Positions 8,061-17,161 of a stretch of DNA of 41,341 nucleotides are shown piece by piece. Location: the NCBI GenBank assembly GCA_945860955.1, contig CAMATH010000077.1, positions 1-41,341 of the forward strand, written 5' to 3'. Source of the DNA: Planctomicrobium piriforme (lineage in GTDB: Bacteria > Planctomycetota > Planctomycetia > Planctomycetales > Planctomycetaceae). Numbering within the stretch: the stretch's first letter is position 1; every line of letters starts with the position of its first letter. A program made the position numbers and the translations under genes. The notes beneath the pieces were generated by a model that saw only the letters and a list, made by a program, of their open reading frames with translations, was not told the DNA's origin and searched no databases.

Positions 8061-9062
8061 CTACCGGGTCCGCAGATACAACATGGGATCGTCAATGATC
8101 CACGGAGTCGAGATCGTGCGGCCATCATCAACGTTGACGACGTTGAAGAAGAATGTCGTCATCCGCTGGGCGGTGTAGCCGTACGGTTTCTGGGTCGAGA
8201 TGTGGTCCTTTTCGGTCAACGGCTCGACACCGGCGTGGGCGTAGTAATGCACCAGGCCATCTCCGGTGAACGACATGCCCAGCGTCCACCAGCCCGGTTC
8301 GGTGATCATTGGGCCGGGAACTTCTTCGCCCCGGGAGCCGGCACGCATCAGCAGCATCGCCGAGTCTTCGGTGTGCTGGCCGTCGTGCTTGCTGTGGAAC
8401 TGAATGAAGAAGCCGGGCCAGTACGCTTCGACCTTTGACTGCTGCTCGCGCGGTTCACCGCCACGGAACATGCGGCGCCAGGCGGTCTTGGCCGTTTCGA
8501 CTTTGGTCGTTTCGAGTTCCGCGCGGAAACCGAAATGCGAGCCAGTCCGCCGTTCCCACTGCTCCCACGGGGGGAGGTAGACTCGGACCACGCAACTGGG
8601 GGTTTGCGAAACGGCGATCGGTCCCCCCAGAATCGTCGTCACGTTGACCAGCAGATCGTCCTGCTGCTGCTTGCGCGAGACGTAGCCCGGAACACCGGTG
8701 AGGGTCGACTGAATCAGCATCGCCCCTCTGCTGCCGGGGAGGCCACCAGGGGGCGTTTCAACCCGCTTGACAATGTCGGGCTGACCGCGATAGGTGCTTT
8801 CGTAAATCCGCTGGTTCTTCGAAATCCCCGAGGGGAGTCGATCCTGCTTGTCGAGATTCGTGCTGCTTTTGGGAGCGTTGGGGTAGTATTCCCAGTCTTC
8901 GGCTTCGAAGTCGTCGCCGACTTGTTCGACCTTCTGGCCACGACCAGGGACGACCCGGGCGCGAAACTGTGCGGCGACGGTACCGGCTCCCACGAGTGCG
9001 ACCAGCGCACAAAGAGAGAGTCGGCGAATGACCCCCGGCTGAAACAAATTGCGGAACAGCAT
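8061..9062 (-). CDS. Secreted planctomycete protein of unknown function
   Basis: A 333-residue protein with an N-terminal signal peptide (hydrophobic LSLCALVALVGAGTVAAQ at about residues 15-32, probable cleavage after AAQ or nearby). The mature part is rich in aromatic and polar beta-strand segments (SCVVRVYLPPWEQWERRTG, AYWPGFFIQFHSKHDGQH, GWWTLGMSFTGDGLVHYYAH), suggesting a concanavalin/LamG-like beta sandwich. No catalytic motif is recognised. It is transcribed alone toward the terminator at 7989-8017. It is divergent from the propeller protein gene at 9412, with about 350 bp between them. Confidence 0.7.
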   Translation of the reverse strand: MLFRNLFQPGVIRRLSLCALVALVGAGTVAAQFRARVVPGRGQKVEQVGDDFEAEDWEYYPNAPKSSTNLDKQDRLPSGISKNQRIYESTYRGQPDIVKRVETPPGGLPGSRGAMLIQSTLTGVPGYVSRKQQQDDLLVNVTTILGGPIAVSQTPSCVVRVYLPPWEQWERRTGSHFGFRAELETTKVETAKTAWRRMFRGGEPREQQSKVEAYWPGFFIQFHSKHDGQHTEDSAMLLMRAGSRGEEVPGPMITEPGWWTLGMSFTGDGLVHYYAHAGVEPLTEKDHISTQKPYGYTAQRMTTFFFNVVNVDDGRTISTPWIIDDPMLYLRTR

Positions 9063-9411
9063 TTGTGTATTCCCACAGCAGAGTAGCGTCTACGAAACGA
9101 CCGGTCGAACGACACGCGGCGAGGCAATTCAGCACGTTGGCAGGCGCCAGCCAACGGCGTCCTTGCCAGGTTGCGGTTCCACAGACAGCGCACGACCGAA
9201 CTCACTGCGAATATCGGCGAAACGCGTGGTTCCCCCATGACCGTTGGAACCGCATCCACCACGACACCCCCAGTTTACCCAAGCGGACCCCGGAAATCGA
9301 CTGTAGCGGTTGCGACGACTTTGCCGGCCTGTGGCTCCCGACTTGAATTTGGATCGTCGTCCGGATCCAATCGGTTCCAGTTGACCCGACCTCGAAATCG
9401 CATCGAACGCC
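9063..9411. other. Divergent intergenic region
   Basis: About 350 bp between two oppositely directed genes for exported proteins. It must hold both promoters, but no clear -35/-10 pair, operator or repeat was recognised by eye. Confidence 0.4.
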
Positions 9412-10959
9412 ATGCTAAAGACAGATGATCACCGAGTTGCCGTCCGATCGTGGTGTCGGCGGGGGATTTTGCTGACCGTGACCGGTCTGTGGTTGGGTGG
9501 GGCGCTCACCGCGTTCGCCGCCGACAAAGCCACATCTGCGAAGAATCCACAATTCTACCCCAAGGAGATTTCCGCCGTTCCGCAAACGAAGGCGGGCACG
9601 ACGAAGGCCGCCGAGCGAACCGGAGAGGACTGGCCGGAGTTTCTGGGACCACGGGGGAATGGCACCTCCGGCGAAACCGGTTTGCTCGCGAGCTGGCCCG
9701 AAAAGGGTCCGAAGGTGTTGTGGAAACTCAAAGTGGGGGAGGGGTACACCGCCCCCTCGATTCGCGGTGACCGACTGGTCTTTTTTCACCGCGTCGATGA
9801 CAAGGAGACTATTGATTGTCTCACACCGGAAACGGGAGACAAGTTGTGGAGCCATTCGTACCCGACACGGTTCAACGATCCCTACGGTTACAACGGCGGC
9901 CCGCGCTGCACGCCGTTACTGACCGAGACGCATTGCTTCACGTTTGGAGCCGAGGGGAAGCTGACCTGCGTGGAATTGGCGACCGGAAATCGTGTCTGGC
10001 AACGAGATACGAACCGCGATTTTCAAATCCCCCGGGGATTCTTCGGCGTCGGATCGACTCCCATTCTGGACGGGGATCGTTTGATTGTGATGGTGGGAGG
10101 ACATCCCAAATCGGGAGTCGTCGCGTTCGAGGCGGCGACCGGGAAGACGCTATGGGAAAGTGTAGAGGCCGAGACGTTTCCCCCCGCACCAATGCGGATC
10201 GAGCGGGACCGGCCGCCGGCGAAACTCGCCAGCTACTCTTCGCCAATGATCGCGACGATTCACGGCCGTAGACACCTACTCTGTTTCATGCGGACTGGTC
10301 TGGTGTCGCTGGATCCGAAAACGGGCGAAGTCAACTTTTCGGTCTGGTTTCGCTCGCCGATCCATGATTCGGTGAACGCGGCCCGGCCGGTTGTTTCGGG
10401 CGACCAGATCTTTCTCTCGGCCGCCTACGAAACCGGGGCGATGCTGCTGAAGGTCGACCCCACTGGCAAGAAAGCCGACGTTGTCTGGCAGGACGTTGAC
10501 GCGATGCAGACGCATTGGTCGACGACGATCGAACATCATGGATTTCTGTATGGCTTCAGCGGCCGGCACGAGCCCGGGTCCAACCTGCGATGCATTCGCG
10601 CCACCGACGGCAAACTGATGTGGCGGACTCGCGATAATAATGAAGACGAAGAGCCCGATCCCAAAGCGGGATTGGGAACCAGCATCCCCAATTACTACGG
10701 TCGCGGGTCGGCGATTCTGGCCGACGGCAAACTGATTGTGATGGGGGAACGGGGAACGCTGGCTCTCGTCGATTTAAATCCCGAAGAATTCCAAGAGATC
10801 AGTCGGGTGAAGTTTCGAGAGCTGGGTTATCCCTGCTGGACCGCCCCGGTTCTGTCTCGCAAACGGCTGTTCATCACCGGTTCACGGCAGTTTCGAGGAT
10901 TGGGGGGATTCAATGACTATGAATACCACCTGATCTGTCTGGATCTGGCCGCCGAGTGA
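9412..10959 (+). CDS. Exported PQQ-like/BamB-like beta-propeller protein
   Basis: A 515-residue protein with a signal peptide (basic RSWCRRG then ILLTVTGLWLGGALTAFAAD, about residues 13-38). After a short linker comes EDWPEFLGPRGNGTSGETGL, a hallmark of planctomycete PQQ-binding-like repeat proteins, followed by propeller blades with tryptophan docking motifs (WPEKGPKVLWKLKVGEGY, CLTPETGDKLWSHSYP, CVELATGNRVWQRDTNRDF, FEAATGKTLWESVEAE). There is no sign of a quinoprotein dehydrogenase active site, so a structural or binding role outside the cytoplasm is more likely than catalysis. The following methyltransferase gene is 61 bp downstream on the same strand. Confidence 0.8.
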   Translation: MLKTDDHRVAVRSWCRRGILLTVTGLWLGGALTAFAADKATSAKNPQFYPKEISAVPQTKAGTTKAAERTGEDWPEFLGPRGNGTSGETGLLASWPEKGPKVLWKLKVGEGYTAPSIRGDRLVFFHRVDDKETIDCLTPETGDKLWSHSYPTRFNDPYGYNGGPRCTPLLTETHCFTFGAEGKLTCVELATGNRVWQRDTNRDFQIPRGFFGVGSTPILDGDRLIVMVGGHPKSGVVAFEAATGKTLWESVEAETFPPAPMRIERDRPPAKLASYSSPMIATIHGRRHLLCFMRTGLVSLDPKTGEVNFSVWFRSPIHDSVNAARPVVSGDQIFLSAAYETGAMLLKVDPTGKKADVVWQDVDAMQTHWSTTIEHHGFLYGFSGRHEPGSNLRCIRATDGKLMWRTRDNNEDEEPDPKAGLGTSIPNYYGRGSAILADGKLIVMGERGTLALVDLNPEEFQEISRVKFRELGYPCWTAPVLSRKRLFITGSRQFRGLGGFNDYEYHLICLDLAAE

Positions 10960-11020
10960 AACGACGGGGCCGATGTGAAAATTGGAATTGTCAGGTCAAA
11001 CACCAAACGACGGCCCACCG

Positions 11021-11704
11021 ATGCTCACTCGCGTACTTGAACCCGAGGTCATGGACTCGCCCGCAGAGGCGCGGGATTATGACTCGATGGACCACTCGGC
11101 GGTCAACGCGCTGTTCGCCGACGATTTCCTCGCCGCGCTTGACCGTGCGTCGCGGACCGAGTCGGCAGCGTGTGCCGTTCTCGACGTCGGGACGGGAACC
11201 GCGCAAATCCCGATTGAAATCGCCCGCCGACGACACGGGCTGGCGATCACGGCGATTGATCTCGCGCCGCACATGCTGGCTCTGGGACAAATCAACGTCG
11301 ATCGTGCGGAGCTGACGGGGGTGATCACGCTGCGGCTGGTGGACGCGAAGGGACTGCCGTTCGCAGATCAGTCGTTTGACGCTGTCGTTTCGAACAGCAT
11401 CATTCACCACATACCCGAGCCGGTGGTTTGCCTGCGGGAAATGGCTCGAACGGTGAAGCCGGGCGGGGTCTTGTTTGTGCGTGACCTGCTGAGGCCGAAC
11501 GATGACGCGACGCTGACCGGGCTGGTGGACCGGTATGCGCACGGGGCGAACGCGCACCAACGGAAACTGTTCGCCGACTCTTTGCGGGCGGCGCTGACGC
11601 TTGAGGAAATTCGCGAGCTCTTGAGATCGATTGGACTGCCAACTGACTGGGTTGAACAAACGAGTGATCGGCACTGGACGATCAGTACGCACGTAAGGGT
11701 TTGA
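11021..11704 (+). CDS. Class I SAM-dependent methyltransferase
   Basis: A 227-residue protein with a Methyltransf_11/25-type fold: motif I VLDVGTGTAQIPIEIARR (about residues 50-67), the acidic end of strand 2 ITAIDLAPHML, motif LRLVDAKGLPFADQSFDAVV and post-motif SNSIIHHIPEPVVCLREM, then ARTVKPGGVLFVRDLLRP. The substrate is not evident; the sequence is like ubiquinone/menaquinone-type or generic small-molecule methyltransferases. The ATG at 11021 is chosen because an in-frame TTG at 10982 would add 13 residues without fold content. It is close behind the propeller gene and may be co-transcribed with it. Confidence 0.8.
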   Translation: MLTRVLEPEVMDSPAEARDYDSMDHSAVNALFADDFLAALDRASRTESAACAVLDVGTGTAQIPIEIARRRHGLAITAIDLAPHMLALGQINVDRAELTGVITLRLVDAKGLPFADQSFDAVVSNSIIHHIPEPVVCLREMARTVKPGGVLFVRDLLRPNDDATLTGLVDRYAHGANAHQRKLFADSLRAALTLEEIRELLRSIGLPTDWVEQTSDRHWTISTHVRV

Positions 11705-11720
11705 TTGAACAATCGGAGAA

Positions 11721-11856
11721 CGTAGCCCCCACTCTCCGAGTGCGCGGCCCGTTGTGCGCTCTTCGTCACTCGACGCACTCGGGGCTGGCGCAACCTCCCA
11801 ACCGAGCCGTCCGTCACGAAATGAATGGGACGTCGTCGGGGCTTCGCCTCTTCGCC
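11721..11856. repeat. Intergenic palindromic repeats before recQ
   Basis: The stretch holds two dispersed motifs. CGTAGCCCCCACTCTCCGAG, continuing TGCGCGGCCC (11721-11750), resembles the sequence around 35405-35433 and contains CCGAGTGCG (11736-11744), inverted as CGCACTCGG at 11774-11782. GGGCTTCGCCTCTTCGCCG (11838-11856) is the inverse of a motif seen again at 31076 and 37033. These look like members of repeated intergenic families, with no coding capacity. Confidence 0.6.
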
Positions 11857-11957
11857 GGGACTCGCGAGATACTGTCGACACGGCGCGAGCTGATCGGTAT
11901 ATTCTTGTCCACTGTCTGGTTTGGTTGCGAGTGTTGTCGGGCGAAGTGGAAACAGCC

Positions 11958-14153
11958 ATGGAAGAGACTCTGGAGATTCTCCGTCGCTATTGGGGGTACG
12001 CGAGTCTGCGCCCCTTGCAGGGGGAGGCGATTGAATGCGTGCTGCAAAAGCGGGACTCGGTGGTGGTGCTGCCGACCGGGGGAGGGAAATCGCTCTGTTT
12101 TCAGATTCCCGCGCTGCAACGGCCGGGATTGGCGATTGTGATCTCGCCATTGATTTCGTTGATGAAGGATCAGGTCGATACGCTGGTCGATTGCGGGGTG
12201 GAGGCGGCGTGCGTGAACAGCACGTCGAGCGCCGACGATCGCCGACGGATCGCCGCCGACGCGCGGTCGGGCAAATTGAAACTGCTGTACCTCTCTCCCG
12301 AACGGTTAATGTCCGATCGGATGATCGAATTTCTCCAGAGCATTCCGTTGTCATTCGTGGCGATCGATGAAGCGCACTGCATCAGCGACTGGGGCCACGA
12401 TTTCCGGCCCGAGTACCGGATGCTCGGAAAGCTGAAGGAGTTGTTTGCCGGTGTTTCGCTGCACGCGTTCACCGCGACCGCGACTCCCCGGGTGCGGGAG
12501 GATATCGCCCGCGAGTTGAAGCTGTTGGAGCCGCGAATTCTCGTGGGGTCATTCGACCGCCCGAATCTCGTGTATCGAGTCCAAAGGCGGTCCGATCGGT
12601 TTCAGCAGATCCTCGACGTCATCAAACGGCATCCCAACGATTCCGGCATCATCTACTGCATCCGCCGGCTGGACGTTGACGAAATCTCTGCCGCTCTGGT
12701 ACGCGAGGGCTACAGCGCCCTCCCGTACCACGCGGGAATGTCGGACTATGACCGCACCCGCAATCAGGACGCGTTTCTGAACGATCGGACGAAGATCATC
12801 GTGGCGACCGTGGCGTTCGGCATGGGGATCGACAAGTCGGACGTGCGTTATGTGATTCACTCCGGCGCCCCGAAGTCGATCGAACATTACCAACAGGAAT
12901 CGGGGCGCGGCGGCCGCGACGGGCTGGAGTCGGAATGCTGGCTGTTTTTCTCCACGATCGATTTTCAGACGTGGAAGAAACTGCAGTCGGATCTTCCCCC
13001 CGAGGCCTACGCGATCGCGCTCAAAATGCTGGAGGGGATCGAGCGGTTTTGTTCCGGAGCCCGCTGTCGGCATCGGTCGCTGGTCGAGTACTTCGGGCAG
13101 GATTTTGAACCGGAAAACTGTCAGGCGTGCGATGCGTGCCTGGCGGAATTGGATGTTGTCGCGGAGCCTCTGATTCTGGCGCAAAAGATCCTCTCGAGTA
13201 TCGTTCGCCAAGGGGAAAAATTCGGTGGCGATTACACCGTCAACGTCTTGATGGGGTCGAGTGAACAGCGCATTCTGACAAACGGGCACGACAAACTGAC
13301 CACGTACGGATTGCTGCGCGAACACGACAAAAAGCACGTGCGCGAATGGGTCGAACAGCTTGTGGCGCAGGGCTTCATTGAACGGCGGGGTGAGTTCAAC
13401 GTGCTGGGGGTGACTCCCGCCGGCCGGCGTCTGCTCAAGGGGGAATTGCAGCCGCGTCTGCTGAAGCCGCAGGAGAAGCCGAAACAGTCGGCCGCCGACC
13501 GGATTTCGTGGGAAGGGGTCGACAAGGGACTGTTCGAAACACTGCGCGGCTGGCGAAAAGAGGTGGCGACCGCCCGCGAGGTTCCTCCGTTTGTGGTGTT
13601 CAGCGACGCGACGTTACGCGAACTCGCGAGAACGCGACCCTCCAGCGCGGGAGGGCTGCTCAAGGTTCAGGGGATCGGGGAGCATAAAAGGGACGAATAC
13701 GGCGATGACCTGCTCGCGCAGATCGCGACCTATTGCCAGACGCACAAACTCCCCTTCGATGTCGGACTCGATGCCCGCCCCGCCACTCCGCCCCGCGAGC
13801 GGAACCCGGCGGCGACGACGGGACTGAGTCCCAGCGAGGCGAAGCGGCACGCGTTTCAGCTTTTCGCGCAGGGGAAGCCGATCGATTTTGTGATCGAACA
13901 AGTGGCCCGCGCTCCATCCACCGTCTGGGAATACCTCAACGAGTTCATTGTGGCCAACACGATTTGCGAACCCGCCCCCTGGGTCGACGAGCCGACATTC
14001 GAACGGATCCGGACCGCGGCCCGAAGTGTCGGCAAAGAGAAACTCAAGCCGATCTTCGAGACACTTGGCGGGACGATCGACTACGGGCTGATCAAAGTCT
14101 CAGTGAACTGTCTGAATAACGCTCCACCGGAAGGCGATCCGCAACCAAGCTGA
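11958..14153 (+). CDS. recQ: ATP-dependent DNA helicase RecQ
   Basis: A 731-residue RecQ helicase, acting in recombination and repair with 3'-5' unwinding. Motifs in order: YWGYASLRPLQGEAI (motif 0, about 11-25), Walker A LPTGGGKSLCFQIP (38-51), DEAH box FVAIDEAHCISDWGHDFRPEY (131-153, including the aromatic-rich loop), TATATPRV, and motif VI QESGRGGRDG (312-321). Zinc-binding cysteines are at about 365, 370, 388, 391 and 394, then the RQC winged helix and an HRDC-like domain (about 517-592). The last 100 residues contain an HTH_40-type segment (LSPSEAKRHAFQLFAQG...APSTVWEYL), as in many RecQ proteins of this length. The ATG at 11958 matches the family start; a GTG 12 bp upstream is in frame. 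Confidence 0.93.
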   Translation: MEETLEILRRYWGYASLRPLQGEAIECVLQKRDSVVVLPTGGGKSLCFQIPALQRPGLAIVISPLISLMKDQVDTLVDCGVEAACVNSTSSADDRRRIAADARSGKLKLLYLSPERLMSDRMIEFLQSIPLSFVAIDEAHCISDWGHDFRPEYRMLGKLKELFAGVSLHAFTATATPRVREDIARELKLLEPRILVGSFDRPNLVYRVQRRSDRFQQILDVIKRHPNDSGIIYCIRRLDVDEISAALVREGYSALPYHAGMSDYDRTRNQDAFLNDRTKIIVATVAFGMGIDKSDVRYVIHSGAPKSIEHYQQESGRGGRDGLESECWLFFSTIDFQTWKKLQSDLPPEAYAIALKMLEGIERFCSGARCRHRSLVEYFGQDFEPENCQACDACLAELDVVAEPLILAQKILSSIVRQGEKFGGDYTVNVLMGSSEQRILTNGHDKLTTYGLLREHDKKHVREWVEQLVAQGFIERRGEFNVLGVTPAGRRLLKGELQPRLLKPQEKPKQSAADRISWEGVDKGLFETLRGWRKEVATAREVPPFVVFSDATLRELARTRPSSAGGLLKVQGIGEHKRDEYGDDLLAQIATYCQTHKLPFDVGLDARPATPPRERNPAATTGLSPSEAKRHAFQLFAQGKPIDFVIEQVARAPSTVWEYLNEFIVANTICEPAPWVDEPTFERIRTAARSVGKEKLKPIFETLGGTIDYGLIKVSVNCLNNAPPEGDPQPS

Positions 14154-14350
14154 GTTCATGGAGCAACTGGTCGGTGGGAAGGTCGGCCTATTGGGGACGG
14201 CGGAGCGGGGTGAACCGGCAGAAACTCCAATCCCGAAAGGAATACATGCGGCTGAATTGTGCGGCAGTCGACGGACATCAGTCAAGCTGCGCACCGTGTT
14301 TCGGGAAGCGCTATGGGTGCCTGCCAAGCGTGTCGCGGTACCGGAATCAC

Positions 14351-15616
14351 TCACCGCCGTTTCGTCAGCACTTTCCGTACATACTCCAGCGCATCAACCA
14401 GTGCGTCGATCTCGTCGTTCGTGTTGTAAAACGCCAGACTCGCGCGGACGGACGCAGAGATACCCAGCAGGTCGTGGAGCGGCATGGTGCAGTGGTGTCC
14501 GGCGCGAACGGCAATTCCCTTGCGATCCAACACTTCCGAGACATCGTTGGCCTGCAGCCCTTCCAGCACAAAACTCACGATCGAACCACGGTGTTCCTCG
14601 GCTGGTCCCAGAATGCGCAGGCCCGCGACTTCACTCAGGCGGCGGTAGGCGTAGTGGGTCAGTTTCCGTTCGTACGCCGCGATGGTGGCAAAGCCGACGT
14701 GGTTAACGTAATCAATCGCCGTCCCCAATCCAATCGCCTGGGCGATCGGCGGTGTCCCCGCTTCAAACTTGGCGGGGATCTCGCCGAAGTCCGAGCGATC
14801 TTTCCAGACCCTGCGGATCATATTCCCACCCCCCAGGAACGGATCCATCGACTCCAACAGCTCCCGTTTGCCCCACAACACCCCCACGCCGGTCGGTCCG
14901 TAGAGTTTGTGACCCGAAAATGCCAGAAAGTCGATACCAAGCGCCTGCACGTCGAGCGTGTCGTGCGGAACGCTTTGAGCGCCATCGACCAATGTGAGTG
15001 CGCCCCGCTGCCGCGCCCGGCTGGCGATTTCACCAATCGGGTTGATCGTTCCCAGCACGTTGGACATACCGGTGACCGCCACCAGACGCGTTCGATCGGT
15101 CAGCACCGAATCGAGCTGTTCAAGATCGAGCCGACCGTCGGGGGTCAGCGGAATGAACCGCAGGGTCGCGCCCCGTTCATTCGCGATCTGCTGCCAGGGA
15201 ACCAGATTCGCGTGGTGTTCCATCTCGTTCAGCAACAGTTCATCGCCCGGCTTGAGGAACCGCCCTCCCCAGGCGCGCGCCACGAGATTGATCGACATCG
15301 TGGTTCCCGAGGTGAAGATGACTTCATCGACCTCGGGTGCGTTGATCAAAGCGCGGATCTTCTCGCGCGCCTCTTCCATTTCGGACGTCACCTGGTCCCC
15401 CAGCGTATGAACGCCGCGATGGACATTCGCGTTGTACTGCGCATAAACCTCGGCGGTCTTCGCGATCACCGACGCCGGCTTCTGACTGGTGGCTCCCGTG
15501 TCGAGATAGACCAGCGGCAGATCACCCGGCAACCGCCGCGCGAGGATCGGAAAATCACGGCGGACGGCCGCCACATCAAAATCAACCACAGAAACGGCCG
15601 AAGTCTCGGAACCCAT
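14351..15616 (-). CDS. sufS: SufS-type cysteine desulfurase
   Basis: A 421-residue PLP enzyme of the group II (SufS/CsdA) class that removes sulfur from cysteine for Fe-S cluster assembly. Clear features are the N-terminal FDVAAVRRDFPIL and VYLDTGATSQKP, ANVHRGVHTLGDQVTSEMEE, the PLP-binding Asp in TLVDGAQSVPHD (211), the Schiff-base Lys237 in FSGHKLYGPTGVGVLWGK, and catalytic Cys376 in VRAGHHCTMPLHDLLG. ATG at 15616 is preceded by AGGAAG at 9 nt spacing; the longer in-frame extension is unlike the family. No SufB, SufC, SufD or SufU gene lies nearby, so here it stands alone, and it could equally be a CsdA-like enzyme. Confidence 0.9.
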   Translation of the reverse strand: MGSETSAVSVVDFDVAAVRRDFPILARRLPGDLPLVYLDTGATSQKPASVIAKTAEVYAQYNANVHRGVHTLGDQVTSEMEEAREKIRALINAPEVDEVIFTSGTTMSINLVARAWGGRFLKPGDELLLNEMEHHANLVPWQQIANERGATLRFIPLTPDGRLDLEQLDSVLTDRTRLVAVTGMSNVLGTINPIGEIASRARQRGALTLVDGAQSVPHDTLDVQALGIDFLAFSGHKLYGPTGVGVLWGKRELLESMDPFLGGGNMIRRVWKDRSDFGEIPAKFEAGTPPIAQAIGLGTAIDYVNHVGFATIAAYERKLTHYAYRRLSEVAGLRILGPAEEHRGSIVSFVLEGLQANDVSEVLDRKGIAVRAGHHCTMPLHDLLGISASVRASLAFYNTNDEIDALVDALEYVRKVLTKRR

Positions 15617-15779
15617 GAGTGAAAGCTTCCTGAAAGTGTTGTTGATACATTCTAGACCTGTGTCGCCAGAAACAGAACCACACATCCCCATCCATCGATC
15701 CTTGACGTTCGTACGCCCCCCCGCGAAACTCCCGTCATTGACCTGCAACCGACCGATCCCTTCTTGAGACTCCCCGAAC

Positions 15780-17054
15780 ATGAACCGACTGGGACTGGCG
15801 ACTCTCGCGTGCTGCGTGCTGTTGGGCGGTGTCGCCCAAGGCGAAAACTGGCCTCAATGGCGCGGCGCGAAACATGACGGAATCTCCGCCGACAAAAGTC
15901 CCCCCACCAAGTGGACCGCGTCGGATGGAGTCGCCTGGCGGCTCAAGATGCCCGGCCGCGCCGGGGCGACCCCTATTGTCTGGGACGACAAGATCTTCCT
16001 GACCTCGGTGGCCGAGGATAACGACAAATTGTTGTTGTTCTGCGTGGGGACCGACGGCAAGATCCGCTGGCAGAAACAGATGAGCCAGGGAAATAAAGAC
16101 GCCCGCGTCAACGAAGGGAACAGCGCGTCCCCCTCGCCAGTCACCGATGGCAAACATGTCTGGGCGTTTCTCGCCAATGGCGTGTTGGGCTGTTACGACT
16201 TCGAAGGGAACGAGGTCTGGAAGTTCGACGTACAAGACCGCTACGGCAAGCTGATCATCCAGTTTGGAATGACCTCCAGCCCGCTGCTCGACGGCGACCG
16301 GCTGTACCTGCAGCTCATTCATGGCGAAGGCGACCCCAAGACGCGCGAAGCCAAGATTGTCTGTCTCGACAAAGCGACCGGCAAAGAACTCTGGAAGGCG
16401 GAACGCCCGAGCGAAGGCTATGCCGAGAACGAGCATTCGTACGCCTCTCCCACGCTTTATCGCGACGACAAACGCGAATTCCTGCTGACGCACGGTGCCG
16501 ACTACATCGTCGCCCATGATCTGAAAGACGGGCATGAACTGTGGCGGTCGGGTGGCTTGCAGCCCGACAAGTACGACCCGACATTGCGGCTGGTCGCCTC
16601 GCCGGTCTGCGCCCCGGGGCTGATCATCGCCCCCTCCGCGAAGGGAGGGAGGTTGATTGCCCTGAGTCCCGAGGGAAGTGGCGACATCACAAAGACGCCG
16701 TTCAAGTTGTGGGAATACACCCCGACCCCCGACGTTCCGTCGCCGTTGATTCACGACGGACTGGTTTACCTCTACCGTGAAAATGGGGTACTGGTGGTGC
16801 TGGATGCCAAGACCGGCAAAAAGCAGTACGAACAGCGGACTCCCGGGGAGAACAATCGCGCGTCCCCCGTCTACGCCGACGGCAAGATCTACCTTCTGTC
16901 GCGGAACGGCATCACCACCGTGGTGAAAGCGGGACCGAAGTACGAGGAGATCTCGCAGAACGCGCTGGAAGAAATCACGACCGCTTCCCCGGCTTTCGCG
17001 AATGGTCGGATTTACATCCGCACCTACGAAGCGCTCTGGGCGATTGGCAAGTAG
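15780..17054 (+). CDS. Exported PQQ-like/BamB-like beta-propeller protein
   Basis: A 424-residue protein with a signal peptide (LGLATLACCVLLGGVAQGEN, about residues 4-23), then ENWPQWRGAKHDGISADKSP, the standard start of the planctomycete propeller family. Blade motifs follow: VAWRLKMPGRAGATPIVWDD, WQKQMSQGNKDARVNEG, GCYDFEGNEVWKFDVQDRYG, CLDKATGKELWKAERP, and the closing YIRTYEALWAIGK. Its role is probably binding or scaffolding in the periplasm-like space; no dehydrogenase site is seen. It lies 107 bp ahead of the sugar dehydrogenase fusion on the same strand and could be transcribed with it. Confidence 0.82.
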   Translation: MNRLGLATLACCVLLGGVAQGENWPQWRGAKHDGISADKSPPTKWTASDGVAWRLKMPGRAGATPIVWDDKIFLTSVAEDNDKLLLFCVGTDGKIRWQKQMSQGNKDARVNEGNSASPSPVTDGKHVWAFLANGVLGCYDFEGNEVWKFDVQDRYGKLIIQFGMTSSPLLDGDRLYLQLIHGEGDPKTREAKIVCLDKATGKELWKAERPSEGYAENEHSYASPTLYRDDKREFLLTHGADYIVAHDLKDGHELWRSGGLQPDKYDPTLRLVASPVCAPGLIIAPSAKGGRLIALSPEGSGDITKTPFKLWEYTPTPDVPSPLIHDGLVYLYRENGVLVVLDAKTGKKQYEQRTPGENNRASPVYADGKIYLLSRNGITTVVKAGPKYEEISQNALEEITTASPAFANGRIYIRTYEALWAIGK

Positions 17055-17161
17055 TTCGATCGGCTGCACGAACGGTGGCAACAGTCGCGGCGGCACCGGG
17101 TCGCCGCGACTCGGTGTTCGTTTCCTCGCTCCTCACGAAGGGGCTTTTTTCGAGATTCGTC

